From contig NZ_JADKSO010000002.1 in NCBI RefSeq assembly GCF_015351245.1, positions 1-64,000 of the forward strand: 64,000 nt of DNA, written 5' to 3'. This stretch comes from Rathayibacter sp. VKM Ac-2879 (GTDB lineage: Bacteria; Actinomycetota; Actinomycetes; Actinomycetales; Microbacteriaceae). The notes under the pieces are model-generated. The model did not search any database. It was not told the origin of the DNA and saw only the letters and a list, made by a program, of their open reading frames with translations. The position numbers and the translations under genes were made by a program. Positions 8,260 through 17,082 of the stretch are shown piece by piece. Positions within the stretch are counted from its first letter, which is position 1. Each line of letters opens with the position of its first letter.

Positions 8260-9698
8260 GCGGCGTCCGGCGCGTCATCGCGACGCCTGCGCCCTTCCCT
8301 CGCGTCTCGGGAGGCGGGGGAGTGGCGGGCTCGCGAGGCGCGGGACAGTGGCGCAGCACCGCGTCGACCGCACCGGCGCCTTCCGAGGCCGTGGAGGCGC
8401 GCCGGGCGCGGGGGCGGCGCCTCCAGCTCGCCGCCGTCGTGCTTGTCACCTTCGTCCTCACCTCTGGCGGACGCGTCGCCGATCTGTTCGCCGCGGGGCG
8501 GGCGGCATCCGACGGCTATTCCACCGGTGCCGTCAACCCGAGCGCGATCGGCACGGCGATCGCCGAGTGGGCCGCCGTCCCCTTCCTGGCGGTCGTGGCG
8601 GTCGTCGTCCTGCTCAACCTCGGCCGGCCGCGAGCCAACCTCTCGGGTCTCGCCGGCGCCGCGGTCTACCTCATTGCGGCCCAAGTCACCAACACCCTCG
8701 CGGTCGGTGGCCTGAACCCGACGCCGAAGTACTGGGTGATCCTCGCGCTCGTCCTCGCGCTCTGGTCCATCGCTCCGAAGTGGGAGGACCTGCGCGTCTT
8801 CGGCGTGATCGTCACGCTCATCGCGATGGCGAGCCTGGTCACGGCCCTCACCGGCCAGGGCTGGATGCGCCAGGACGCGCTCCTCCCGGGCGAGACGAAG
8901 GCGCTCGTCGGGACCCAGCTGCTCGCGGGCATCTTCCCCCAGATGAACGTCCTCGGGATGACCATGGCGCTCGGGCTGCCGTTCGTGCTGCTCGTGCGCA
9001 CCCGGTTCGGCCGCGTGAGCGGACTCCTCGTCGTGCTGAGCGCCCTGGTCCTCAGCGCTTCCCGCACGGCCCTCATCGCGGCCGGGGTGACGATCCTCGT
9101 CGCCCTGCTGCTGCGGGTCGTCCGCTCGGCCTGGATCAGGAGGGTGATCGCCGTCACCGCGGTGGTCCTCGTGGTCACCGTCATGGTCCTGCTCCCGATG
9201 CTCATCCACGACCGCGATGCCCTCACCAGTCGTGGCGCGATCTGGATGTCCTCGATGAGCGTCATCCCCGATCACTTCCTCGTCGGCCTCTCGACGAATG
9301 CCTTCACCCGCGAGGGCCTGCTGCCCCCACTGATCGGCCACACGCCCTGGCACGGCCACAACCTCTTCGTCTCGACGATGGTGTGGGGAGGGATCGTGCT
9401 TCTCGCCGCCCTCGCCGTCTTCCTGGTGAGCGTGCTGGTGCGCTCGCTCGAGTACTTCGACCGCTCCATGGTCAGCTATCTGTTCGTGCTGATGCTGCTG
9501 GCGTGCTCGCTCGCCGAGATGCCGCTGCGGATCGACGACTTCGACGGGGTCTCCTGGCTCACCTGGACGGCGGTCCTCGCGGTGATGATGGTGCCCGGGC
9601 CGCCCGCGGTGCTCGTCTCCGGGAGGACACGGCGGCCGGCGATCGACGCTTTCGAGGGGAGCGGGCCGCCCGCAGCCCCGCGTCGGCGGACCCGGTGA
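8256..9698 (+). CDS. Wzy/O-antigen ligase-like membrane protein
   Basis: A 480-residue integral membrane protein with a roughly 55-residue basic cytoplasmic N-tail and about ten hydrophobic segments from LQLAAVVLVTFVLTSG onward. An extracytoplasmic loop before WHGHNLFVSTMVWGG carries the His-Asn motif typical of the O-antigen ligase/polymerase (Wzy_C) superfamily. Such proteins polymerise lipid-linked repeat units or ligate polysaccharide outside the membrane. It sits between a glycosyltransferase and the flippase fusion, overlapping both (ATGA and GTGA). A second protein of the same kind lies at 12781-14241, so one may polymerise and the other ligate. The superfamily is probable; the exact reaction is open. 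Confidence 0.72.
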   Translation: MSGVRRVIATPAPFPRVSGGGGVAGSRGAGQWRSTASTAPAPSEAVEARRARGRRLQLAAVVLVTFVLTSGGRVADLFAAGRAASDGYSTGAVNPSAIGTAIAEWAAVPFLAVVAVVVLLNLGRPRANLSGLAGAAVYLIAAQVTNTLAVGGLNPTPKYWVILALVLALWSIAPKWEDLRVFGVIVTLIAMASLVTALTGQGWMRQDALLPGETKALVGTQLLAGIFPQMNVLGMTMALGLPFVLLVRTRFGRVSGLLVVLSALVLSASRTALIAAGVTILVALLLRVVRSAWIRRVIAVTAVVLVVTVMVLLPMLIHDRDALTSRGAIWMSSMSVIPDHFLVGLSTNAFTREGLLPPLIGHTPWHGHNLFVSTMVWGGIVLLAALAVFLVSVLVRSLEYFDRSMVSYLFVLMLLACSLAEMPLRIDDFDGVSWLTWTAVLAVMMVPGPPAVLVSGRTRRPAIDAFEGSGPPAAPRRRTR

Positions 9699-12367
9699 GC
9701 CTGCGCAGGAGGACCGTCGACGCCACCACCTGGACGGCGATCTCGTTCGCGGTCGCGCTCGTCGTCCAGCTCGGGCAGTTCGCGATCCTCGCCCGCCTAC
9801 TCGACCCCTCCGAGATGGGCCTGATTGCGATCGTCGGGCTGCTGAACACCTTCGTCGACATCTTCCTGGGAATGGGTGTCGCCCAGGCGATCATCCAGCG
9901 GCGTCGAGCGTCGAGCTTCGAGCTCTCCTCGGTGTTCTGGCTGAATCTGACGGTCGGCCTCCTCGTCACGGCGGTCGTGGTCGCGGCGGCCTCGCCGATC
10001 GCCGTCCTGCTCGGCTCGGACGCCGCGGCGCCGATGCTCTCGCTCGCCGCCCTGGTGTTCGTGGGGAGCGCGGCAGGACAGGTCCCGCGGGCGGTGCTCG
10101 AGAAGGGCTTGCGGTTCCGGGCGGTCGCGATCTCGGAGTCGGTGTCTCTTGCGGGTGGCTTCGTCGTAACGGTGTGCCTGGCGCTCGTGGGCTGCGGTGC
10201 GCTGTCCTACTCGTGGGGCCTCGTCGCCACGGCGCTCCTGCGCTCCGTCCTCGCGCTCGTGCAGGCGCGGCGGTGGTTCCGCCTCCGCTTTCGGTTCCGG
10301 CTGCGTGAGACGGCGCGCTTCCTGTCGTTCGGCGTCTTCCAGACCCTCGACGCCGTCGTGAACTACCTCGGCTCGAACGCGAGCTCCCTCGCGATCGGCC
10401 GACTGCTCGGGCCGGCGCAGCTCGGCGGATACACCCTCGCCTACAACCTCGCGGTGAACCTGCCTGCTCGGGTGAACCCGATCGTCACGCGGGTGATGTT
10501 CCCCGTCTTCTCGTCCATCCAGCACGACCGTGACCGTGTCGCCCGGAACTACCTCAGCGTCACGGCCGTGCTGAGCATGGCCAGCATCCCGCCGCTCGCC
10601 TTCGTCGCCTTGCGCTCCGACGAGGTCGTGCGCCTCTTCTACGGGCCGCAGTGGGGATGGATCGCCGGGATGACGACGGCGCTCACCGTCGTCGGCGCCG
10701 TGCGGGCCGTCGGGAATCCTGTCGGCTTCGTGCTGATGGCGATGAACCGCGTGCGCTTCGGCCTCGTCGTCAACGTCGTCAAGACGGCGGTCACTGTGCC
10801 GCTGATCGTCGTCGGCGGGATGCTCTACGGTCTCGACGGCTTGATCGACGGACTGCTGATCTCGAGCGGCCTCGGTTTCGTCGTGACCTACCTCGTCTTG
10901 CGTGCCGTCATCGGCGTCCGCCTCTCCGGTTTCCTGCGGGCCTGCAGCGCCGGGCCCCTCCTCGCGCTGCCGATGGCGCTCCTCCTCCTCGCGCTCGGAC
11001 TCCTCCCCGAGGGTTCCGTGCTCCGCCTCCTGCCGGTCGAGGCGGTGCTCGCGGGGCTCGTGCTCGTCGCGACCGTGCTCCTCGCTCCGGGCCGCGACCT
11101 CGCGCAAGCGCGCTCCCTCGTCTTCGCACGGCTCCCTCGGCGGCTCCGTGGGCGGCCTGTCGATGTCGCCGTCGTGCTCGCCGCTGAGGAGCGCTTCGAC
11201 GGCTCCGGCGGAGCGGTAGCAACCTGGGTGCGCGAGACCGTGTCCCGCTCCGCGCTGAGGATTGCCGTGCACGCCCCTCGAGCGGCCGCCGTGCCCGGCG
11301 TCGATGTCCGTCGGCATCGGCTGTACGGTCGCGGGTATGCCGTTCAGCGTCGTGCCGCCCTGCTGATCGCGCGGCGACGCGACTCCGACCCCGCGCAGAC
11401 GTTGCGCCGCCTCTCGCTCGGAGGGGCACCGTGGCTTCTCTGCCTCGCCCCCTCGTTGCGTCGCGTGCCGACAGTGTGGATCCACAACCGACCGCGCTAC
11501 GCGCTCCGTCTCCGTCGCCTGGGACACTCGGGCCGCATCGTGGCGCACATGCACAACGACCTGCTCGACTACCTCCCGCACGATCCCGAGGAGGCGCGCC
11601 GCTACCTCGAGGCCGTCGACGAGTGGATCTTCTGCAGCGAGTTCCTGCGCAGCCGTGCCGTCGCCCAGTACGGCCTCCGCGTGACGGCGGTCCTGTACAA
11701 CGGGGTCGTCCCGCCGGTGGCCTCGCCCGCCGTGGCCTCGCCTGTCGCTCCCGGGGGAGGCGCGCTCGAAGCGGTCTTCGCCGGCCGCCTCGTCCCCGAG
11801 AAGGGCGCCGTCGAGGCCGTCGACATCGTCCGCCGGCTGCGCGCAGAGCGAGGCATCCCTCTGCAGTTGGTCATCGCCGGTGCATCCGGTCTGGGCGACG
11901 ACGGGACTCCCACGCCCTACGTGCGCGCGCTCGACGAGGCGGTGTCCGCGCTGCCGTGGGGAGTCCGTCGCGTCGCGTTCCTCCCGCACGAGCAGCTCCT
12001 CGACCTGTTCGCGGTCTCGGCGTTCCTGCTCTACCCGTGCCGGTGGGACGAGCCGTTCGGCATGGTCGTGGTGGAGGCGCTCTCCCGGGGCCTTCCCGTC
12101 GTGACGGTCGACCGCGGCGGCCTCGCCGAGATCCTGCGCACGGAGGAGGGAGTCGTCGCCGGTTCGGTCCTCGTGCCTCCGGGGACCGAGGAGGAGGTTG
12201 CGTCCGCCATGGTCGCGGCGATCCCCGCGCTCGCCGAGGCGCTCCGCGACCCCGACCGTCGCGAGACGATCGCCGCCGCCTCCCGTCGACGCTCCGCGGC
12301 CTTCGCGTGGCCAGACATCGCGCGCCGCGCCGACGCGCTCCTGGGAGCGTCACCCACGGAGCGCTGA
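9695..12367 (+). CDS. Wzx-like flippase fused to a GT-B glycosyltransferase
   Basis: A single 890-codon frame. Residues 1-480 form a polysaccharide flippase: basic LRRRTVDATTW, then TMs with LARLLDPSEMGLIAIV, RRASSFELSSVFWLN, and LGGYTLAYNLAVNLPARV, the normal markers of the RfbX/PST transporter group. From about residue 488 a complete GT4 enzyme follows: VDVAVVLAAEERFDGSGGAV, AHMHNDLLDYLPHD, FAGRLVPEKGAVEAVDIV (about 695) and DEPFGMVVVEALSRG (about 784). Between the halves there is no stop and no credible internal ATG/GTG with a ribosome site, so the fusion looks real. GTG 9695 overlaps the preceding stop (GTGA). This would join lipid-linked unit synthesis to export in one polypeptide. Confidence 0.8.
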   Translation: MSLRRRTVDATTWTAISFAVALVVQLGQFAILARLLDPSEMGLIAIVGLLNTFVDIFLGMGVAQAIIQRRRASSFELSSVFWLNLTVGLLVTAVVVAAASPIAVLLGSDAAAPMLSLAALVFVGSAAGQVPRAVLEKGLRFRAVAISESVSLAGGFVVTVCLALVGCGALSYSWGLVATALLRSVLALVQARRWFRLRFRFRLRETARFLSFGVFQTLDAVVNYLGSNASSLAIGRLLGPAQLGGYTLAYNLAVNLPARVNPIVTRVMFPVFSSIQHDRDRVARNYLSVTAVLSMASIPPLAFVALRSDEVVRLFYGPQWGWIAGMTTALTVVGAVRAVGNPVGFVLMAMNRVRFGLVVNVVKTAVTVPLIVVGGMLYGLDGLIDGLLISSGLGFVVTYLVLRAVIGVRLSGFLRACSAGPLLALPMALLLLALGLLPEGSVLRLLPVEAVLAGLVLVATVLLAPGRDLAQARSLVFARLPRRLRGRPVDVAVVLAAEERFDGSGGAVATWVRETVSRSALRIAVHAPRAAAVPGVDVRRHRLYGRGYAVQRRAALLIARRRDSDPAQTLRRLSLGGAPWLLCLAPSLRRVPTVWIHNRPRYALRLRRLGHSGRIVAHMHNDLLDYLPHDPEEARRYLEAVDEWIFCSEFLRSRAVAQYGLRVTAVLYNGVVPPVASPAVASPVAPGGGALEAVFAGRLVPEKGAVEAVDIVRRLRAERGIPLQLVIAGASGLGDDGTPTPYVRALDEAVSALPWGVRRVAFLPHEQLLDLFAVSAFLLYPCRWDEPFGMVVVEALSRGLPVVTVDRGGLAEILRTEEGVVAGSVLVPPGTEEEVASAMVAAIPALAEALRDPDRRETIAAASRRRSAAFAWPDIARRADALLGASPTER

Positions 12368-12780
12368 CGCTCGCGGGCGCGGCATCGTGGCCGTGCCGCC
12401 GCCTGCGTGCCGGTCGGGGACCGCCCCGGGGGGATCGCAGCACGACCGACATCGCGCGACAGTCGAGTCGAATGATCCTCAGTTGTGTACGGTCGCGGCG
12501 TTATGGAACCCGATCACAGGCCTCGCGCCCCTTCCGCTCTGCCCGTCGTGCCGTCTCCGAATGCAGAGGTCGAGGGGCGTCGCCCACCCGCTTCCACCGT
12601 GAAGTGCCCGTCCTCTGGGGTCTCCTCGTGATCGGACGGACCCCGCCTCTTGCCCCGCCCCTCCCTCTCGAGATCGTCGTGACGCCGCGACGATCCGACG
12701 TTCTGCGCCACTCGCGCCGCCTGTCGGGAAGAGGGGTGTCGCTGGGGCGGCACACCGACTCGCAGCGCCCCTCATCCCCG
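12368..12780. other. 413-base gap inside the polysaccharide locus
   Basis: This is the only long gap on the plus strand of the locus. The frame of the following membrane protein is open through all of it, so the real start may lie at GTG 12604, 12628, 12679 or 12736 instead of 12781; translated upstream sequence is Arg/Pro-rich and unlike any domain. A slight AT rise near 12470-12505 may mark a promoter for the downstream gene. I see no RNA gene or repeat. Confidence 0.35.
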
Positions 12781-14241
12781 GTGTCGCGCCGTCCTGCGCC
12801 TCGTCCCGGCTCCCCGGCTCCCCATCTCCCAGCCGCGGGGAGGCGCCCGATAACGCCGCGCGCCCACGGTCGGGCGGTCGGGCTCGTCGCCGATCCCGCG
12901 CAGCAACGCAGGGAGCGCCGGACGGTGCTGTTCCTCGCCGTGCTCCTGACGCTCAGCGTGCTGCAGTTCTATACCCTGGGCCCGCTCACCGCGCCGGTCG
13001 CCTGGAGCCTGCTCTTCCTGCCTTCCGTGCTGCTGCGGCCATCCGGCCTCCGCCTCGACCGCTTCGCCGTCCTCATCGTCCTCATCCTGGTGGCGACGCT
13101 CTTCGCGCTGAGTTACTCCCGCGCAGTTGCCGAGGGGGTGCGCGACCTCATCGCCGGCCTCTCGATCCTCACCCCCTACCTGGCGGTGCGACAGGCGGGG
13201 CCGGGTGCCTGGAGGGTCGTGGGTCGCGCCCTCGCCTGGTCCTCCCCGGCGTTCCTGCTCCAGTGCGGCCTGACGATCCTCTTCCAGGTCGATCCCGCGC
13301 TCGAGACCGCCTACCTTCGATGGCCCGACGCTGTCCTGTTCTCCGACGTCTACGTGCGCGACATCTTCACGACCGCGTTCAACAACGTGTTGCAGGAGAA
13401 GTCGGGCGGGTTCTTCCTCAACGGCAACATCGCGTCGATGTTCATGGCGGGCACCGCGATGCTCTCGTTCGCCGCATGGCGACGGCAGGGCGGAGGCATT
13501 CTGCTGCTCAGCGCGCTCGGCGGCCTCGCGGGCGCCCTGTTCACCCTCTCCAAGACGGCGATCGTCCTCGCGCTCGCGCTGCCCCTCGGAGTGGCGGCGG
13601 TGCGCGGCCTCAAGGGCAAGACGATGGGCCCCATCGCGTGGCTGATCGCGATCCCGACGACGGTCGCGGGTGTCTTCGGAGTGGCCGCGCTGTTCCCGCA
13701 GCTCGCGAACGCCGGCCTGCTCACCCTCGGCGCCCGGGGCGAGTTCCTGCGCCTGGCTGCGAGCGCCTTCCCGGAGCAGTGGCTTCTCGGGTTGGGCTTC
13801 GGCGGCTGGCACGACCTGTGGCTGGCGAGGGCCGCTCAGTTCACCCAGCATTCCGAACCGCGGCCTCCGCACAACCTCGTGGTGATGGCGTGGGCGAACG
13901 GAGGCCTGCTCCTCGCCTTGCCGGTCCTCGCCTTCCTCCTGACGGCCACAGTCGCCGTGCTGCGCCTCCTGCTCCGGGTCGACACGTCCGAGGCGGTGGT
14001 GGTCGGGGCCCTGGCCGTCGGTCTCCTCTGGATCTTCGTCCACGGGATGGCCGACAACACCAGCTGGTTCGGCGATCAGCACTCCCGCGCAGTGATGGCG
14101 GTCTCTGTCGCTCTCGTGGCGGGGATGCGGGCGGAGGTGCGGGGCGGCGCCCGAGCGTCGACTCTCGAGGCGGAACAGGTGCCCGGAGCGCCGACGCGCG
14201 CGGCGGAGCGACTCTCGGTGGCCCGGGTGAGACTGCGGTGA
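12781..14241 (+). CDS. Second Wzy/O-antigen ligase-like membrane protein
   Basis: About 486 residues, with around ten hydrophobic segments beginning at TVLFLAVLLTLSVLQFY and a large extracytoplasmic region before RPPHNLVVMAWANGG, the Wzy_C/O-antigen-ligase hallmark; LGLGFGGWHDLW precedes it. The start is uncertain: GTG 12781 leaves a short basic Pro-rich tail before TM1, other in-frame GTGs lie up to 177 bases upstream, and none has a convincing ribosome site. It is separated from the flippase fusion by 413 bases and so may be transcribed independently. It probably polymerises or ligates the lipid-linked polymer outside the membrane. Confidence 0.7.
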   Translation: MSRRPAPRPGSPAPHLPAAGRRPITPRAHGRAVGLVADPAQQRRERRTVLFLAVLLTLSVLQFYTLGPLTAPVAWSLLFLPSVLLRPSGLRLDRFAVLIVLILVATLFALSYSRAVAEGVRDLIAGLSILTPYLAVRQAGPGAWRVVGRALAWSSPAFLLQCGLTILFQVDPALETAYLRWPDAVLFSDVYVRDIFTTAFNNVLQEKSGGFFLNGNIASMFMAGTAMLSFAAWRRQGGGILLLSALGGLAGALFTLSKTAIVLALALPLGVAAVRGLKGKTMGPIAWLIAIPTTVAGVFGVAALFPQLANAGLLTLGARGEFLRLAASAFPEQWLLGLGFGGWHDLWLARAAQFTQHSEPRPPHNLVVMAWANGGLLLALPVLAFLLTATVAVLRLLLRVDTSEAVVVGALAVGLLWIFVHGMADNTSWFGDQHSRAVMAVSVALVAGMRAEVRGGARASTLEAEQVPGAPTRAAERLSVARVRLR

Positions 14242-14309
14242 GAGGCGGCCGGTGCGACCTGCCGCCCCGAGTCGCTCTGCTCTCGGACCGCCCGCTCGAC
14301 GGGCGCCGG

Positions 14310-14315
14310 TATCAT
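14310..14315 (+). promoter_or_regulatory. Probable -10 box of tsaC
   Basis: TATCAT lies 10 bases before ATG 14326, giving a predicted transcript with at most a few bases of leader. It overlaps the alternative ATG at 14314, which argues against that start. Confidence 0.45.
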
Positions 14316-14325
14316 GGCCCGCGTT

Positions 14326-15213
14326 ATGGCACGCATCTACGACTGCTCCGTCGACACGGACCTCCTGACCGGCACCCGTCTCGCGCGAACGGCGCTCGGC
14401 CGGGGCGAGCTCGTCGTGCTCCCGACCGACACGGTCTACGGCGTCGCGGCCAACGCATTCGACGCCACTGCGGTGCAGCGCCTGCTCGACGCGAAGGGCC
14501 GGACGCGCCAGTCGCCCCCTCCCGTGCTCATCGGTGACGTCGCCGCGCTCGACGCGCTCGCCGAGAACGTGCCCGACGCCGTCCGTCAGCTCGCCAAGGC
14601 CTTCTGGCCGGGCGGACTGACGATCGTTCTGCACGCCCAGCCCTCTCTCGTCTGGGACCTCGGCGAGACCCGGGGCACGGTCGCCCTGCGCATGCCCGAC
14701 AATCCCGTGACCCTCGAGCTCCTCGCCGAGACCGGGCCGCTCGCCGTCTCCTCGGCGAACAAGACGGGCCGCCCCTCCGCAACGACCGCGCAGGAGGCGT
14801 TCGAGCAGCTCGGCGAGGCGGTCGACGTCTACCTCGACGCCGGTGCCGCCGGCTCCCGCTACGGCGAGCGACCCGCCGGCGCGAGCGAGTCCTCGACCAT
14901 CATCGACGCGACCGCTCTGAGCTTCGAGGGCGGGACGTTGCGCGTCCTGCGTCAGGGCGTGGTCTCGGCTGAGCGGCTCCGGGAGGTCGTGGGGGAGTTG
15001 CTCCCCGACTCCGTCCCGGCGAGCGACGCCCCGTCGACGGGGGAGCCCGCGTCCGACGCCGCGACGTCTTACGACGCCTCCGTCCCGTCCGAGTCGTCGC
15101 TCCACGAGGATCCCCCGCGCACCCCTGCTCGCCCCGACTGGGCCTCGGGCGCCCGTCTGCAGGACGAGAGCGAGAGCGGGGCGTCCGGCGCCGCCTCCGC
15201 GACGCGTGAGTAG
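14326..15213 (+). CDS. tsaC: L-threonylcarbamoyladenylate synthase (Sua5/YciO/YrdC)
   Basis: Makes threonylcarbamoyl-AMP from threonine, bicarbonate and ATP for t6A37 modification of ANN-decoding tRNAs. The 295-residue protein has the YrdC fold at residues 1-205: VVLPTDTVYGVAANAF, the KGRTRQSPPPVLI substrate loop, FWPGGLTIVL and SSANKTGRPSATTA. The last 90 residues are an acidic, Ser/Pro-rich tail without a recognisable domain, longer than in minimal TsaC. I prefer ATG 14326 (MARIYDCS) over ATG 14314, which falls in the -10 box. It ends 3 bases before wecA, a common actinobacterial arrangement leading into the ATP synthase genes. Confidence 0.92.
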   Translation: MARIYDCSVDTDLLTGTRLARTALGRGELVVLPTDTVYGVAANAFDATAVQRLLDAKGRTRQSPPPVLIGDVAALDALAENVPDAVRQLAKAFWPGGLTIVLHAQPSLVWDLGETRGTVALRMPDNPVTLELLAETGPLAVSSANKTGRPSATTAQEAFEQLGEAVDVYLDAGAAGSRYGERPAGASESSTIIDATALSFEGGTLRVLRQGVVSAERLREVVGELLPDSVPASDAPSTGEPASDAATSYDASVPSESSLHEDPPRTPARPDWASGARLQDESESGASGAASATRE

Positions 15214-15216
15214 CCG

Positions 15217-16458
15217 ATGATCACCTTCGCCCTCGTCTCGCTCGCCGTCGCGATCGTCACCGGCGCTCTCTCCTTCGTCATCTGGAAGCTCAGCCTGAGA
15301 TTCCGGCTCTATCCCCAGATCCGTGCGCGCGACATGCACACGCGCCCCACTCCGCGGCTCGGCGGGATCGCCATGTTCCTCGGCATCCTCGTCGGCTTCG
15401 GTATCGCCTCGCAGCTGCCCTACTTCCGTCTCGTCTTCGCGAATCCCGAGCCGATCCTCGCGATCCTCGGCGCGAGTCTCCTCATCGTCTTGATCGGGGT
15501 CGCCGACGACATCTGGGACCTCGACTGGACGACGAAGCTCGCCGGCCAGATGATCGCGGCCGGGCTGATCGCGTGGAAAGGCGTGCAGATCGTCTCGCTG
15601 CCGATCAGCGGACTCACCGTGGGCTCGCCGTGGATGTCGCTCATCATCACGGTCCTCGCCATCGTGCTGGTGACCAATGCGCTCAACTTCATCGACGGGC
15701 TCGACGGGCTCGTCGCCGGGGTCGCGCTCATCGCCAACGGCGTGTTCTTCCTCTACAGCTACCTGCTCGTGCAGCAGACCTCACCCACGGACTACTTCAA
15801 CCTCGCGTCGTTGATCGCGGTCGTGCTCGTCGGCGCGTGCGCGGGCTTTCTCCCGATCAACTGGCGGCCGGCCAAGATGTTCATGGGCGACGGAGGAGCG
15901 TTGCTCGTGGGGATGCTGATGGCCACGTCGGCGATCGCCGTGACCGGTCAGGTCGATCCGGCCCAGCTCGCTGCGAAAGAGCTCCTGCCCGCCTTCATCC
16001 CGATCATCTTGCCGTTCGCCGTGCTCGTGGTGCCGCTGATGGACTTCGGCCTGGCCGTGGTGCGGAGGCTCCGCGCCGGCAAGTCGCCGTTCAGCGCCGA
16101 CCGCAAGCACCTTCACCACCGCCTCCTCGACATGGGGCACTCCCACTTGCACGCCGTGCTGATCTTCTACGCGTGGACGGCCGTCATCGCGGTCAGTTGC
16201 CTGTTGATGTTCGTCGTCGACGTCCTCTGGGTCCCCCTGGTCTTCCTGGCCGTGGGCCTTCTGATCTGCACGATCGTGACGCTCCTGCCCCTCAGCCGAC
16301 GTAAGCGCCTCGAGGCCGCCGCACAGTCGGCCGAGGCCTCGCCCGTGCTCGACCCGCTCGATGTCGCCTCCGCCACGGAGTCGATCCACCCCTCGGTCGT
16401 CCTTCCGAGCGATCGCGTCCCCTCAGCGCCGCCCGCGGCGCGGAAAGAAGCATCATGA
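15217..16458 (+). CDS. wecA: Undecaprenyl-phosphate GlcNAc-1-phosphate transferase (WecA/TagO type)
   Basis: An integral membrane enzyme of 413 residues that transfers a sugar-1-phosphate, usually GlcNAc-1-P, from UDP-sugar to undecaprenyl phosphate. It shows all family motifs: DMHTRPTPRLGGIAMF, the catalytic ADDIWDLD, NALNFIDGLDGL, FMGDGGALLVG and the HLHHRLLDMGH loop, spread over about eleven membrane segments. A 60-residue soluble Ser/Pro-rich tail follows. It overlaps the next gene by ATGA. Besides a housekeeping role in cell-wall glycopolymer synthesis, it is the only initiating transferase in the window and could prime the upstream polysaccharide. Confidence 0.93.
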   Translation: MITFALVSLAVAIVTGALSFVIWKLSLRFRLYPQIRARDMHTRPTPRLGGIAMFLGILVGFGIASQLPYFRLVFANPEPILAILGASLLIVLIGVADDIWDLDWTTKLAGQMIAAGLIAWKGVQIVSLPISGLTVGSPWMSLIITVLAIVLVTNALNFIDGLDGLVAGVALIANGVFFLYSYLLVQQTSPTDYFNLASLIAVVLVGACAGFLPINWRPAKMFMGDGGALLVGMLMATSAIAVTGQVDPAQLAAKELLPAFIPIILPFAVLVVPLMDFGLAVVRRLRAGKSPFSADRKHLHHRLLDMGHSHLHAVLIFYAWTAVIAVSCLLMFVVDVLWVPLVFLAVGLLICTIVTLLPLSRRKRLEAAAQSAEASPVLDPLDVASATESIHPSVVLPSDRVPSAPPAARKEAS

Positions 16459-16895
16459 CCGGATCCGACCCGGCCGCCCACCCCGTTCCCGCCTCCGTCC
16501 CCGTGCTGCGTCGCACCCTCGCGGTCGGCGGCGTGTTCGTCCTCGCGCTCGCGGTGGTCGGCACGATCCTCGGCGCGCTCGTCGCGGGAGGAGCGGGCGC
16601 GATCGGCGCACTGCTGGGCGCCCTCGTCGGAGGCGCGATGGTCGCGCTCACCGCGGCGAGCATCCTGGTCGCGAACCGGCTCGACATCGGAGGCTTCTTC
16701 GCGGTCGTCCTCGGCACCTGGCTGGCCAAGTTCGTGCTCTTCGTGATCGCCGCCCTGGTCTTGCGCGAACAGCCGTGGCTCAACAGCACGGCTCTCTTCG
16801 TGACGATCATCGCGGCAGTGCTCGGCTCGCTCGTCATCGACGTGCTCGTCGTCTCGCGCTCAAGGATGGCGAACGTCAGCGACCTCGCTCGATGA
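16455..16895 (+). CDS. AtpI-like small membrane protein
   Basis: A 146-residue protein with four hydrophobic segments (VGGVFVLALAVVGTILGALV; LVGGAMVALTAASILV; FFAVVLGTWLAKFVLFVIAAL; ALFVTIIAAVLGSLVIDVLVV). Position directly upstream of atpB and the KFVLFVIAALVL segment fit the AtpI/Atp synthase protein I group, thought to help assemble the c-ring or handle ions. Conservation in this family is weak, so the name rests largely on context. The start overlaps the wecA stop by ATGA. Confidence 0.65.
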   Translation: MTGSDPAAHPVPASVPVLRRTLAVGGVFVLALAVVGTILGALVAGGAGAIGALLGALVGGAMVALTAASILVANRLDIGGFFAVVLGTWLAKFVLFVIAALVLREQPWLNSTALFVTIIAAVLGSLVIDVLVVSRSRMANVSDLAR

Positions 16896-17082
16896 GCGCC
16901 CGCCGAGTGCTACCTGAGAGCACCACGATTCGGCCCTCGGCCTCTTCTGTTGCTACAGTAGGCACGAATACCGCAGGCGAACGTGTCCTCAGGTCGTCTC
17001 ATCGTTGATGTCGATCGTTGAGTGCGAGCGCCATCCGAGCGGAAAACCCCACCTTTCGTCGTCGCGAGAGCGTTGTGTCCGA

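Noticed and set aside
9797-11989. A 730-codon minus-strand open frame
   Set aside because: It is antisense to the flippase-glycosyltransferase fusion, with only charged low-complexity sequence.
14314-14316. ATG as the tsaC start
   Set aside because: It lies within the TATCAT -10 box; ATG 14326 fits both the promoter and the family N-terminus better.
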